Below, piece by piece: positions 35,740-45,750 of a DNA stretch of 64,000 nucleotides (within the stretch, counting starts at the first letter, position 1; every line of letters starts with the position of its first letter). A program made the position numbers and the translations under genes. Origin of the DNA: Gordonia namibiensis NBRC 108229 (GTDB lineage: Bacteria > Actinomycetota > Actinomycetes > Mycobacteriales > Mycobacteriaceae); the NCBI RefSeq assembly GCF_000298235.1, contig NZ_BAHE01000019.1:1-64000 (forward strand). Direction: 5' to 3'. A model generated the notes under the pieces. That model was not told the DNA's origin. It saw only the letters and a program-made list of their open reading frames with translations, and did no database searches.

Positions 35740-36076
35740 GAGGTGATGGTAGCGGCCTCTCAGGAAGCACCAAGTACACTCGACCTCGGTGCACCCCGAC
35801 GGGACCCCCCGGCGCCTGCCCGCTGAGCTGCGTGATCATCGCGTGCTCGCCGGCGCGAGCGTGTGGATGCGGCCGATTGGATCTTTCGACGACCCCTCGC
35901 GATCTTCGCGGGATCGAGACAGCGAGTTCCTCGCGGATCGAAGAGTTCGTCGCACGACGCCCGGCCGAATCCCCGGTACCACCACGACATTTGCGCGCGC
36001 ACTTTCGAGCTTTTTCCTCGTGCGCGCAGGAATCACACGCGCGCAAGAGAACTGGCCAGAAAGGCAACAACCGCAC
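35740..36076 (+). promoter_or_regulatory. long structured leader/promoter region of rhlE
   Basis: This 337-bp gap between divergent genes holds no credible gene. Directly upstream of rhlE an inverted repeat GCGCGCAC (35995-36002) and GTGCGCGC (36020-36027) flanks a pyrimidine-rich loop with TTTTT, 50 nt before the start codon. RNA helicase genes often have structured, cold- or self-regulated leaders; whether this one does is inference. Confidence 0.4.
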
Positions 36077-37699
<1,623 letters not shown>

Positions 37700-37717
37700 C
37701 CCACCACGAGTCCACGC

Positions 37718-38992
37718 GTGGCACGCGTCAAACCGGAGCGGCGTCGGCCGATCGATCTCGCGGTCACCGCGACCATCATCGTGCTCGTCGCCGTCGCCGG
37801 GCTCATCGCCTGGTTGGTGAGCCCGGTCCGCGGGACGACCAGCGTCCAGGCGCAGTCCGCCCCGCCGCAGGTCGAACAGCCCGCGGCGGTTCCGGACGCC
37901 TTCGCGCCGCGCTGGCAGGCCTCCTCCGATGCCACCGTCGCCCCGGCGATCGCCGATTCGGTGGTCGTGACCGGCGACGGCGGCACCGTCATCGGCCACG
38001 ACCCGGCGTCCGGGGCCGAACTGTGGTCCTACCGCCGAGACCTCGACCTCTGCGTCGTCGACACCGCCTGGACCGCCAGCAGCGACCTCGCGCTCGCCGT
38101 CTATCGCAATTCCCGGGGCTGCTCGGAGGTCACCGCGCTCGACGCGAAGACCGGTGCCCGCAAGGGCTCCCGGACCAGTGACGCCGACGACGAGCTACGC
38201 CTCGTCAGCGACTACGGGTACGTGGTCGCACAGGGCTCCGGGCGATTGGAGACGTGGGGTTCGAATCTGGTCCGCGGCGTCGAGTACGGCCGCGTGGAGG
38301 CGCCCGTGCGCCCCGAGGACGAGGCGAAGCGCAAGGCCTGCGTCATCTATTCCTCGGCCATCACCGGCGATCGCATGTCCGTCGTCGAACGGTGTGCCGA
38401 CGACCCGGGCTACCGGCTGACCGTGCTGGGCGCCCTGCTCGACGACGACGAACGAGTCGAGCAGTACGGTTCGACGCTGATCACCGGTGACGTCAGCGGA
38501 CCTCCGCCGGTGGTGATCGCGATGTCGTCGACGGGTATCGCCGTCTACGACGGTGGTGCGAGTCCGGCCGAACCGCCGGCGCTCGGTGGCGACAGCGGAC
38601 CATCGATCCGCCGCTTCGATTCCGAGGGCGTGGCCACCGGTTCGAACACCGTCGCCGGGGATGCCACTCCGCCGACGGGCAGCGTCCCGCTCGAGGGCAA
38701 CGGCATCGTCACGTACTGGACCGGCAAGGCCACCGTGGTGCTGGATGCGCAGAGTCTCAAGCCGATCTACCAGGTGCCGGCGACGCTGGGCCCCGGTCAG
38801 GTGATGGCGGGGCAGCTACTGCTGCCGAGTGCGTCGGGGATCAGCGTGCGCGACGTCGCCGGCGGTCGTGAGATCCGTTCGATCCCACTCGACCGCAGCA
38901 GCGCACCGGGCGGCGTGGTGAGCCTGCGGGTCATCGGCGACACGGTCGTCGAACAGCGCGGTACGACGGTCGAGGCCTTCGGGCCGGCCTGA
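37718..38992 (+). CDS. membrane-anchored beta-propeller-like protein (Rv3212-like)
   Basis: 424 residues. One membrane helix (about 18-38) is followed by an extracytoplasmic domain with PQQ-like beta repeats (VVVTGDGGTVIGHDPASGAELWSY; TALDAKTGARKGSR). It probably faces the outside and acts as a binding or scaffold protein, but its role is unknown. The GTG at 37718 is 18 nt after the rhlE stop, so it is likely translated from the same mRNA. Position equals Rv3212. Confidence 0.85.
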   Translation: MARVKPERRRPIDLAVTATIIVLVAVAGLIAWLVSPVRGTTSVQAQSAPPQVEQPAAVPDAFAPRWQASSDATVAPAIADSVVVTGDGGTVIGHDPASGAELWSYRRDLDLCVVDTAWTASSDLALAVYRNSRGCSEVTALDAKTGARKGSRTSDADDELRLVSDYGYVVAQGSGRLETWGSNLVRGVEYGRVEAPVRPEDEAKRKACVIYSSAITGDRMSVVERCADDPGYRLTVLGALLDDDERVEQYGSTLITGDVSGPPPVVIAMSSTGIAVYDGGASPAEPPALGGDSGPSIRRFDSEGVATGSNTVAGDATPPTGSVPLEGNGIVTYWTGKATVVLDAQSLKPIYQVPATLGPGQVMAGQLLLPSASGISVRDVAGGREIRSIPLDRSSAPGGVVSLRVIGDTVVEQRGTTVEAFGPA

Positions 38993-39010
38993 CCTCGTCC
39001 GCTCTACGCC

Positions 39011-39799
39011 TCAGAAGTCGACGGTCCGCACACCCTCCCCCGCATCCCAGTGCTTCCACAGGTTCTCCGCGAGTTCGCGATATGCGGTGGCGCCCTTGTT
39101 CTTTCGACCACGCATGACCGACGTTCCGGAGGCGGAGGCCTCCGCGAACCGGACCGTGCGCGGGATCGGCGGGCTCAGCACCGGCAGGTCGTAGCGATCG
39201 GCGACGTCGGAGAGGACGTCCCGGCTGTGTGTGGTCCGGGCGTCGAACAGCGTCGCCACCGCTCCCAGCATCTTGAGGTTCGGATTGGTGATCTGCTGGA
39301 CCTCGCGGACCGTACGCAGCAGCTGTCCCACGCCGCGATGGGCGAGCGTCTCGCACTGTAGGGGGACGATCACCTCGTCGGCGGCGGTGAGGCCGTTCAG
39401 GGTGAGCACGCCCAGCGACGGCGGGCAGTCGACGATGATGACGTCGAAGTCCTGCCCGACCTCGGCGAGTGCCCGCTTGAGCGCGTACTCACGTCCCGGG
39501 CGCATCAGCAGCAGCGCCTCGGCGCCGGCCAGGTCGATGGTGGCGGGCAGCAGCGTCACCTTGTCCTCGGTGTCGAGGAGCACGTCGGCGATCTCCTCGT
39601 CACCGAGGAGCACATCGTGCACCGACGACTCCAGCTGGTCGGGGTCATGCCCGAGGGAGAACGTGAGACAGCCCTGCGGGTCGAGATCGACGACCAGAAC
39701 CGACACGTCGAGGTCGGCGAGAGCGGCTCCGAGGGACTCGACCGTGGTGGTCTTGGCGACCCCACCCTTCTGATTGGCAATCGCGAGGATGCGCGTCAT
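39011..39799 (-). CDS. ParA family ATPase (Rv3213c-like)
   Basis: 262 residues of a ParA/MinD-type ATPase. The deviant Walker A reads KGGVAKTTT, with Ala in place of the usual second Gly; from memory Rv3213c has the same. The Walker B region DVIIVDCPPSLG follows. It is an orphan ParA (no parB adjacent) and may position an unknown cargo. I chose the ATG at 39799 (MTRILAIANQ) over the GTG three codons upstream. It converges with the Rv3212-like gene. Confidence 0.9.
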   Translation of the reverse strand: MTRILAIANQKGGVAKTTTVESLGAALADLDVSVLVVDLDPQGCLTFSLGHDPDQLESSVHDVLLGDEEIADVLLDTEDKVTLLPATIDLAGAEALLLMRPGREYALKRALAEVGQDFDVIIVDCPPSLGVLTLNGLTAADEVIVPLQCETLAHRGVGQLLRTVREVQQITNPNLKMLGAVATLFDARTTHSRDVLSDVADRYDLPVLSPPIPRTVRFAEASASGTSVMRGRKNKGATAYRELAENLWKHWDAGEGVRTVDF

Positions 39800-39909
39800 G
39801 CGCCCCACTGTACGGGCGACCGCCCGGACGTCGACGTATTGGAGTCAGGGTTGTGGTAACAACTGGATCAACTGGTCGGAATGCCCGATTCCGCGACCAC
39901 TTACCCGGT

Positions 39910-40356
39910 TCAGTGGTCGGGTTCGAGGTCCCCGGCGAGCCACCGGACGGAGGCCGGGCTGAACAGCATCACCAGCACGGCGAGCGCCGCCAGGGCGAGC
40001 GGCACGCTGAACACCGGCCAACCGCTGGTGTACAGGTAGTACGCGACCGGGAGCAGCAGGATCTGGGCGACCATCGCGATCGAGCGACCCCAGCGGCGCC
40101 CGGCCAGGAGGGCGAGCCCGCCGACGAGGACACCGCCGCCGATGATGCCGAACCAGCCCCCGGTGCCGTAACCGCTGATGGCCGTCTCCTCGTGTCCGGC
40201 GAGACCGCGGATCACCAGGATCACCGCCACCGTGACACCGATCAGGCCCTCCACGGTGGTCACCGCTCCGGCCACCTTGATCTGGGTGGGCGTCACCGAC
40301 GGATCGACGTCGATCTCGAGCCGGTCCTGCTCCGGGCGGTCCTTCTCCGTACTCAC
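39910..40356 (-). CDS. small integral membrane protein (Rv3217c-like)
   Basis: 148 residues. A charged N-terminal tail (about 1-25) precedes four hydrophobic helices (about 28-50, 62-85, 88-108, 115-138). No enzymatic motif. The GTG at 40356 begins MSTEKDRPEQ; the open frame upstream continues only as an artefact opposite the DAG-kinase-like gene. By position next to the DAG-kinase-like gene it matches Rv3217c, function unknown. Confidence 0.75.
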   Translation of the reverse strand: MSTEKDRPEQDRLEIDVDPSVTPTQIKVAGAVTTVEGLIGVTVAVILVIRGLAGHEETAISGYGTGGWFGIIGGGVLVGGLALLAGRRWGRSIAMVAQILLLPVAYYLYTSGWPVFSVPLALAALAVLVMLFSPASVRWLAGDLEPDH

Positions 40357-40476
40357 GCGTCCAGCGTATTCGGCGCCGGCGGGAGGTGGCTGCGCACCCC
40401 ACGGCAGCCTTCCACGACCTCGCCGATGCAGGGCGGATTGCACGGTTGCGCCACCTACCCCATATCCTCGGGTGTC

Positions 40477-41421
40477 GTGCGCGTCATGCTCATCGTCAAC
40501 CCCTTCGCCACCGCGACCAGTCCGGCCGGGCGCGATGCTCTCGTGCACACACTGAGCGCTCACTTCGACCTCGACGTCGAGCTCACCACCCACCGCGGGC
40601 ATGCGTTCGAACTCGCCGCCCGCGCGGCCGCCGAGGACTTCGACACAGTCGTCGTCCACGGCGGCGACGGCTCGGTGAACGAGGCCACCAACGGCCTCCT
40701 CGATCCACCGGGTACGAGCGACCCCTCTCGGCGCCGGCCGAGCCTGGCCGTGATCCCGGGCGGCAGCGCGAACGTCTTCGCCCGGACCCTCGGCATCGAC
40801 CCCGACCCGCTGCTCGCGACCCAGCAGATCATCTCGCTGCTCGACGCCGGGGAGAGCCGTCGAATCGGTCTCGGCCACACTGACGATCGCTGGTTCCTGT
40901 TCAACACCGGCATGGGCATGGACGCCGTCGTGGTGCATGCGATGGAAGACAAGCGTCATGCGGGCAAGGCCGCCACTCCCGCGCGGTATCTGTGGACCAC
41001 CGTCAGCAGCTTCCTCAAGCAGGCCGGCAGCTCGGCGACGTTCGACGTCGAGATCCCCGGCCGCGACCGGATCGTCGGCGCCCGTTTCGGTTTCGTCTCC
41101 AACACCAGTCCGTGGACCTATCTCGGGCCGCGCGAGATCCGCACCAATCCGACCACCGGCTTCGACACCGGACTCGGTGTGTTCGTGGCGACGTCGACCG
41201 GCGTCCTGCGCAACCTCCCTCTCGCCACGCGACTGCTGGCACAGGCAGATCCCAAGGCGCACCACCTTTTCCGCGAGGACGACGTCGACGAGATCCGGTT
41301 CATCGCCGAGGCCCCGATCGATGTACAGATGGACGGCGACTACATCGGCGCGTTCCGCGACATACGTTTTCGTCATCGTCGTGACGCCCTGACCGTCATC
41401 GCACCCGCCCCCACCGCATAG
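40477..41421 (+). CDS. diacylglycerol/lipid kinase-like protein (Rv3218-like)
   Basis: 314 residues. The DAGK catalytic fold is clear: MRVMLIVNPFATATS, the glycine-rich VVHGGDGSVNEATNGL (nucleotide loop GGDG) and PGGSANVFARTLG. The C-terminal beta-sandwich ends in VQMDGDYIG. It probably phosphorylates a lipid (diacylglycerol or phosphatidylinositol-type) at the membrane. Start at GTG 40477, with ATG 40486 as alternative. Its 3' end overlaps the opposite MFS gene by 49 bp. Confidence 0.87.
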   Translation: MRVMLIVNPFATATSPAGRDALVHTLSAHFDLDVELTTHRGHAFELAARAAAEDFDTVVVHGGDGSVNEATNGLLDPPGTSDPSRRRPSLAVIPGGSANVFARTLGIDPDPLLATQQIISLLDAGESRRIGLGHTDDRWFLFNTGMGMDAVVVHAMEDKRHAGKAATPARYLWTTVSSFLKQAGSSATFDVEIPGRDRIVGARFGFVSNTSPWTYLGPREIRTNPTTGFDTGLGVFVATSTGVLRNLPLATRLLAQADPKAHHLFREDDVDEIRFIAEAPIDVQMDGDYIGAFRDIRFRHRRDALTVIAPAPTA

Positions 41422-42488
41422 GGCAGCGCGGCGATCGCGAACAACGCCGCAGGCCCCAGATGTACCGATCCCGCCGCCCATCCGGCGAAGGCGAGGATCG
41501 CGACCACCTCCTCCCCCACGCCCGCGATCGACGTGACCGTTGCCCGCGACGCGGAGTCCAGCCGGTCCTGCAACGCGGCGTCGGCGACGACCAGCGCCCA
41601 CCCGAAGACCCCGAAGGCCACGGCCACGCCGACGACGCCCGCCGGGTGAGCCCACAGGGCCGCGGCGATCAGCGCCGATGCGCCGAGCCCCACCGCGGGG
41701 CCGACCATCACGGTGTCCCGGACGCGCCGTGCCGCAAGGGAACCGCAGATGTCGCCGGCGGCGACCACGATCATGAGCAGTGCGACGGCCTCCGGGGTCG
41801 CAGCACCCGACATCGGGCCGCCCAGGAAGGATTCGGCCAGCAACGGCAGGTACTCGTCGAGCGCTGCCACCCAGGTCAGGGCGATGACCAGGACCAGCAG
41901 CCGACGTGCGATCGGACGGTCACGCAGATGGCGCAGTGCGCCGCGGAGGACCGCGAGCCAACCGTCGGGTGCGTCGAGTTCAGCGGTGTCGGCACCCGGA
42001 CTCGAATCCTGTCCGGGGCCGCCTGCTCCGGGGCGACCCGATTCCGGCAACCCGGCGGAAACCAACGCGCAGAGCACGCAGGCCGTGACACTCGCAACGC
42101 CCGCTGCCGTGTACCCACCCCACGCGAGGAGCGGCACCGCCAGGGCCGTGCCGCCGATCACCCCGATCGCGGCCGCGGCCCGCATCGCACCCGAAAGCCG
42201 TGCGTACTCGTGTGACCGGCCGAGGATCGCCAGTTCGTCGTAGACGAGCGCCTGGCTCGTACCCGAACGCAGCGAACCGCCGATCGCCCACAGCATGAAG
42301 CCCGCGGCGAAAGACGGGAAGGAGGGAGTAACGGTCCAGAGCGCGAACCCGGCGCCCGTGACCAGAGGCCCCGCCACCAGCAGGCGGCGTCGCGAGAACC
42401 GGTCGGCGAGGACCCCGGTCGGCACCTCGACGATCACCGTCGACAGCGACCACAGGATGAACAACGCACTGATCTCGGCAGGCGACAA
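41373..42488 (-). CDS. MFS transporter, start unresolved
   Basis: From the TTG at 42488 the protein has 371 residues and about 11 membrane helices; the signature GVLADRFSRRRLL lies after the second helix. The reading frame stays open and protein-like upstream to 42638 (LAGCAVGAALLEDLIPLYP, a good first helix), but that part contains no ATG, GTG or TTG; only CTG codons occur (for example 42590). So either an unusual start is used or a frameshift separates the true start. The substrate is unknown; this gene has no counterpart in the M. tuberculosis order. The 3' end overlaps the DAG-kinase-like gene. Confidence 0.72.
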   Translation of the reverse strand: MSPAEISALFILWSLSTVIVEVPTGVLADRFSRRRLLVAGPLVTGAGFALWTVTPSFPSFAAGFMLWAIGGSLRSGTSQALVYDELAILGRSHEYARLSGAMRAAAAIGVIGGTALAVPLLAWGGYTAAGVASVTACVLCALVSAGLPESGRPGAGGPGQDSSPGADTAELDAPDGWLAVLRGALRHLRDRPIARRLLVLVIALTWVAALDEYLPLLAESFLGGPMSGAATPEAVALLMIVVAAGDICGSLAARRVRDTVMVGPAVGLGASALIAAALWAHPAGVVGVAVAFGVFGWALVVADAALQDRLDSASRATVTSIAGVGEEVVAILAFAGWAAGSVHLGPAALFAIAALPYAVGAGAMTVRASRR

Positions 42489-42638
42489 ACCGGCCCCGGG
42501 GACCGTGGGGTCGGCGAAGAGAATCGCGTAAACCGGGTAGAGCGGGATCAGATCCTCAAGCAGGGCGGCACCTACGGCGCAGCCCGCCAGACGCCGCTCA
42601 GAACCCCGGCCGCGAGCGCGGGATCGGAGTGGTGTGGA

Positions 42639-42870
42639 TCAACATCGTCGACGCATGTGAGCAAGAATACGCGAGCCGTCTCTCCACGTCACGAGGGATT
42701 TCCCGAGAGCGTGAGGGTCGTCACCTGCGGAAACTCATCGACAGCCCCTGAGAGTGCGCGTAGGCTACTACACGGACGGCGAACATGCTGTCCATACCCC
42801 CCATGGGGTCGGCTTTGGCTGAAGTGGTAGGCGCGGGACGTGATGTTGCCCACGTGTTAACCAAGAACCA
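42639..42870. other. intergenic region between MFS gene and whiB1
   Basis: No gene is seen. It has a perfect palindrome CCCCATGGGG inside TACCCCCCATGGGGT (42795-42809), which looks like a metal-responsive repressor site but is unassigned. GC content falls towards the whiB1 promoter. Confidence 0.4.
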
Positions 42871-42903
42871 TTGACTTCGGCTGGATTCGTGAAAGTATTC
42901 ACA
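42871..42903 (+). promoter_or_regulatory. whiB1 promoter with CRP-type site
   Basis: TTGACT at 42871 is a good -35. About 17 bp later is AGTATT as a candidate -10. Overlapping it, GTGA-n6-TCAC (42889-42902) is a perfect CRP/cAMP receptor protein half-site pair. whiB1 in M. tuberculosis is known to be controlled by the CRP protein Rv3676. Confidence 0.65.
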
Positions 42904-43020
42904 AGCAACAACGCGGAAACATTTGGTGCGCCCGCGTGAACTGAGAGTTACCAGCCAAACAATCAGCAAGCAATCAACTAATCGAGTGGTGCGCGGAAAC
43001 GCGCCTGAAGGAGTAGTGGA

Positions 43021-43275
43021 ATGGACTGGCGTCACAAGGCCATCTGTCGCGACGAGGATCCGGAGCTGTTCTTCCCCGTGGGAACCAGCGGTCCGGCCAT
43101 CGCGCAGGTCGCCGACGCGAAGCTCGTCTGTGCGCGGTGCCCGGTCACCGCTGACTGCCTCTCGTGGGCCCTCGAGTCGGGCCAGGATGCAGGCGTCTGG
43201 GGCGGCATGAGCGAGGACGAGCGTCGCGCACTGAAGCGTCGTACCGCACGTACCCGCACCCGGAGCAGCGTCTAG
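43021..43275 (+). CDS. whiB1: WhiB1 iron-sulphur transcription factor
   Basis: 84 residues, closely matching M. tuberculosis WhiB1. The [4Fe-4S] ligands are Cys9, Cys37, Cys40 and Cys46, the turn is GVWGGMSEDERRALKRR, and the tail is Arg-rich for DNA binding. WhiB1 is an essential, nitric-oxide-sensitive regulator that binds the primary sigma factor. The ATG at 43021 has GAAGGAG upstream, and a terminator follows 35 bp after the stop. Confidence 0.97.
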   Translation: MDWRHKAICRDEDPELFFPVGTSGPAIAQVADAKLVCARCPVTADCLSWALESGQDAGVWGGMSEDERRALKRRTARTRTRSSV

Positions 43276-43310
43276 GCTCATCCGAGCCGGCGTTCGCCCG
43301 GATTCGAAGA

Positions 43311-43335
43311 AACCCGGCCACGGCCGGGTTTTTTC
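43311..43335 (+). terminator. intrinsic terminator of whiB1
   Basis: AACCCGGCC pairs with GGCCGGGTT around AC, followed by a T-run (TTTTTT including the stem end). It lies between whiB1 and the convergent pdtaS stop. Confidence 0.9.
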
Positions 43336-43376
43336 GTGTCCGGCAACAGCTTTCACACCCGGATGACCGCGCCGCG

Positions 43377-44882
43377 TCAGGAACGCAGCGGAATGTGCAC
43401 GCCGACTTCGGTTCCCGCCCCTTCAGGGTTCGGCCGGACGTCGAGTTCACCGCCGAGTTCGATGGACACCAGTGTCTTCACGATCTGGAGTCCGAGGTGG
43501 TCGGAGGTCGCCGGGTCGAAGTTCTCGGGCAGTCCTGAGCCGTTGTCGCGCACGGCGATACGAAGGTTGCGCACGTCACGTTCGGCGATCACCGCGATCT
43601 CGGCGTCGGATCGGGGCGAACCGTCGAAACCGTGCTCGATCGCGTTCTGGATCAGTTCGGTGAGCACCATCACCAAGGGCATCGCCAGCTCGGCGGTGAG
43701 GACGCCGAGCCGGTCACGGTGACGCACCGTCACCCGTGACTCGTTGGACGCCACATCGACCAGGATCGGCACGAGACGGTCGACGACCTCGTCGAGATCG
43801 ACCTCCTCGTCGACGCTGCCGGACAGCAGTTCGTGGACCAGGGCGATCGACGCCACCCGGCGCACGGCCTCGTTCAGCGCCTCCCGCGCGTCGGTGTTGG
43901 ACGTGCGGCGGGCCTGCAGGCGCAGCAGCGCCGAGACCGACTGCAGATTGTTCTTCACCCGGTGGTGGATCTCCCGGATGGTCGCATCCTTGCTGATCAG
44001 CGCGCGGTCGCGTCGTTTGACCTCGGTGACGTCACGGATGAGCACCACACTCCCCGACTCCTCCCCCTTCGGGCGGAGCGGCACCGCCCGGATGAGGACC
44101 GTCGCGCGCCGGGCGTCGGCCTCCACCCGCATGCCGATGTCGCGGTACGGGCCGGTGGGCACCTCGGCCACCCCGGCCGCGATGTCGAGCATCATCGCTA
44201 CGTCGTCGGCCTCGAACGGCTCGGTGACGAGTTGTTTGACCACGTCGGAGAGCCGCGTGTGGTTGAGCTCCGCCGTCCAGCCCATGCGATGGAACGCCGA
44301 GAGCGCGTTGGGGCTCGTGTAGGTCACCGTGCCGGTCCGGTCGAGCCGGATGAAACCGTCGCCGGCGCGAGGGGTCGACAATCCCCGCGGATTGCCCTCC
44401 TCGTGCGGGAACGTGCCGTCGGCGACCATCTGGCACAGATCGTCGGCCGAGTCCTGATAGGCGAGCTCCAGGGGCGACGGCAGTCGCGGATGGGTGAGGT
44501 CGACGGCGCGCGTCAGTACGCCGATCACCTCACCCTCGAAGCCGACCGGGACCGCCTCCTGCCGCATCGCGGTGGCCCCGAACCACGTCGGGTCCTCGTC
44601 GCGGAGGACCTTGTCGGAGTCGAACGCGCGGACCACCTGCGGATGCACGGAGGTGTCGATGACCCGGCCCACCTCGTCCGTGGGAAAGACGGTCGACGCG
44701 GTGTTGGGTCGGCACTGCGCGACGGTGACCACGTCCCCGTCGTCGGTGCGCACCGACAGGAGGAAGTCCGCGAAGGAGAGGTCGGCGAGCAGCTGCCACT
44801 CGGCGACCAGACGCTGCAGGTGTGCCGCGGCCGCGTCGGAGAGCGTGGTGTGCTCGGCGAGCAGGTCGGCAAGGGTCGACAT
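43377..44882 (-). CDS. pdtaS: two-component sensor histidine kinase PdtaS
   Basis: 501 residues. An N-terminal GAF-like domain (about 1-145) and a PAS-like domain (about 172-290) precede a HisKA_2 module whose box REIHHRVKNNLQ carries the phospho-accepting His (306 or 307). The HATPase part has ELIQNAIEHGFDG and DNGSGLPENF, and ends VGVHIPLRS. No membrane segment, so cytoplasmic. The partner PdtaR is an RNA-binding antiterminator response regulator, not in this window. In mycobacteria the pair works in copper and nitric-oxide sensing and in ribosome-related stress. It lies 15 bp downstream of the biotinylated-protein gene. Confidence 0.93.
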   Translation of the reverse strand: MSTLADLLAEHTTLSDAAAAHLQRLVAEWQLLADLSFADFLLSVRTDDGDVVTVAQCRPNTASTVFPTDEVGRVIDTSVHPQVVRAFDSDKVLRDEDPTWFGATAMRQEAVPVGFEGEVIGVLTRAVDLTHPRLPSPLELAYQDSADDLCQMVADGTFPHEEGNPRGLSTPRAGDGFIRLDRTGTVTYTSPNALSAFHRMGWTAELNHTRLSDVVKQLVTEPFEADDVAMMLDIAAGVAEVPTGPYRDIGMRVEADARRATVLIRAVPLRPKGEESGSVVLIRDVTEVKRRDRALISKDATIREIHHRVKNNLQSVSALLRLQARRTSNTDAREALNEAVRRVASIALVHELLSGSVDEEVDLDEVVDRLVPILVDVASNESRVTVRHRDRLGVLTAELAMPLVMVLTELIQNAIEHGFDGSPRSDAEIAVIAERDVRNLRIAVRDNGSGLPENFDPATSDHLGLQIVKTLVSIELGGELDVRPNPEGAGTEVGVHIPLRS

Positions 44883-44897
44883 GGGGTGCGGCGCGGG

Positions 44898-45113
44898 TTA
44901 TTCGAAGGTGGCGATGACGTCGCCGGCCTGGATGACGTCGCCCACCTTCACCTTCAGGTCGGCGATGGTGCCCGGTTCCTCGGCGAGAACGGGAATCTCC
45001 ATCTTCATCGACTCCAGCAGCACGAGGGTGTCGCCGACCTCGATCTGCTGTCCGGGGGCGACCAGGACCTCGAGGACACTCGCGACGATCTCTGCCACCA
45101 CGTCTTCAGCCAT
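44898..45113 (-). CDS. biotinylated protein TB7.3 (biotin/lipoyl carrier)
   Basis: 71 residues, a bare biotinyl domain. The biotin-accepting Lys is in LLESMKMEIPVLAE. It matches TB7.3 (Rv3221c). It could act as a carrier for acyl-CoA carboxylase subunits, but no carboxylase is nearby. The ATG at 45113 (MAEDVVAEIV) gives the homologue length; an in-frame ATG two codons upstream is possible. Same strand as and upstream of pdtaS, probably co-transcribed. Confidence 0.93.
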   Translation of the reverse strand: MAEDVVAEIVASVLEVLVAPGQQIEVGDTLVLLESMKMEIPVLAEEPGTIADLKVKVGDVIQAGDVIATFE

Positions 45114-45266
45114 GCACATAAGTTAGCCCACGAGGTGACCGGCGACGACGGGTCGGGGCCGGGTCGGGACCGATCGCGACCGGTCGGTGGCCGGCCGGGT
45201 TTTGGCACGTGGGAGAATGCCTGAGACACTGTGATGTCCCCATCCGCCGGCAAAAGGAGATGCGTC

Positions 45267-45341
45267 ATGGGAAAGCGCGGACGCAAGAAGCGCGCTCGTA
45301 AGAAGAACGCTGCCAACCACGGCAAGCGTCCGAACGCCTGA
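45267..45341 (+). CDS. 50S ribosomal protein bL37
   Basis: A 24-residue, very basic protein starting MGKRGRKKRARKK and ending ANHGKRPNA. This is the mycobacterial-type ribosomal protein bL37, which I recall as 24 residues with the same ending in the M. smegmatis 50S subunit. The ribosome binding site AAAAGGAG is strong, 7 nt before the ATG, and an intrinsic terminator follows. It is too short for most gene callers. It lies divergent from TB7.3 and convergent with rshA. Confidence 0.9.
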   Translation: MGKRGRKKRARKKNAANHGKRPNA

Positions 45342-45380
45342 TCTTCGCCTCACGGCGGGGTTCGGCGAACGAGCACCAAG

Positions 45381-45422
45381 AAAAACGCCCGGGTACGGCC
45401 ACCATGGCCACCCGGGCTTTTT
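45381..45422. terminator. bidirectional intrinsic terminator between bL37 and rshA
   Basis: GCCCGGGT (45387-45394) pairs with ACCCGGGC (45410-45417), with an inner GGCC/GGCC. TTTTT follows on the plus strand and AAAAA precedes it (45381-45385), giving T-runs on both strands. Confidence 0.9.
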
Positions 45423-45462
45423 CATGTCGTCACCCCCGGATCAGCCGGGGGTGACGGGGGTT

Positions 45463-45750
45463 TCAGCGGTCGGTCTCGGCGACCTCTTGGACGATGACCG
45501 TCTTGCGGATCTCCACCCGCAGACGATCACGCAGGCCCTGCGGTGCCTGGTCGCCGCCGCACTTGCGGTTGACCAGCGCCTTCAGCTGCCGCTCGATGCC
45601 GTAGTGGGCAAGGCACGACGGGCAGGTGTCGAGGTGACCCTGGAGTCGCTTGCGGGCGTTCTCGTCGCACTCGTTGTCCAGCAGCAGCCAGACATCGGCG
45701 ATGACCGCCGAGCAGTCGAGCTGGGTGAGTTCCGGATCGATGTCGCTCAT
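45463..45750 (-). CDS. rshA: anti-sigma factor RshA (zinc-associated, mycothiol system)
   Basis: 95 residues with the ZAS motif: His39, Cys43 and Cys46 in HLDTCPSC, and further Cys13/Cys28. RshA holds SigH inactive; oxidation of the thiols ejects zinc and frees it. The ATG overlaps the sigH stop by 4 nt (ATGA), so the two are translationally coupled and made in proportion. Matches Rv3221A. Confidence 0.93.
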   Translation of the reverse strand: MSDIDPELTQLDCSAVIADVWLLLDNECDENARKRLQGHLDTCPSCLAHYGIERQLKALVNRKCGGDQAPQGLRDRLRVEIRKTVIVQEVAETDR

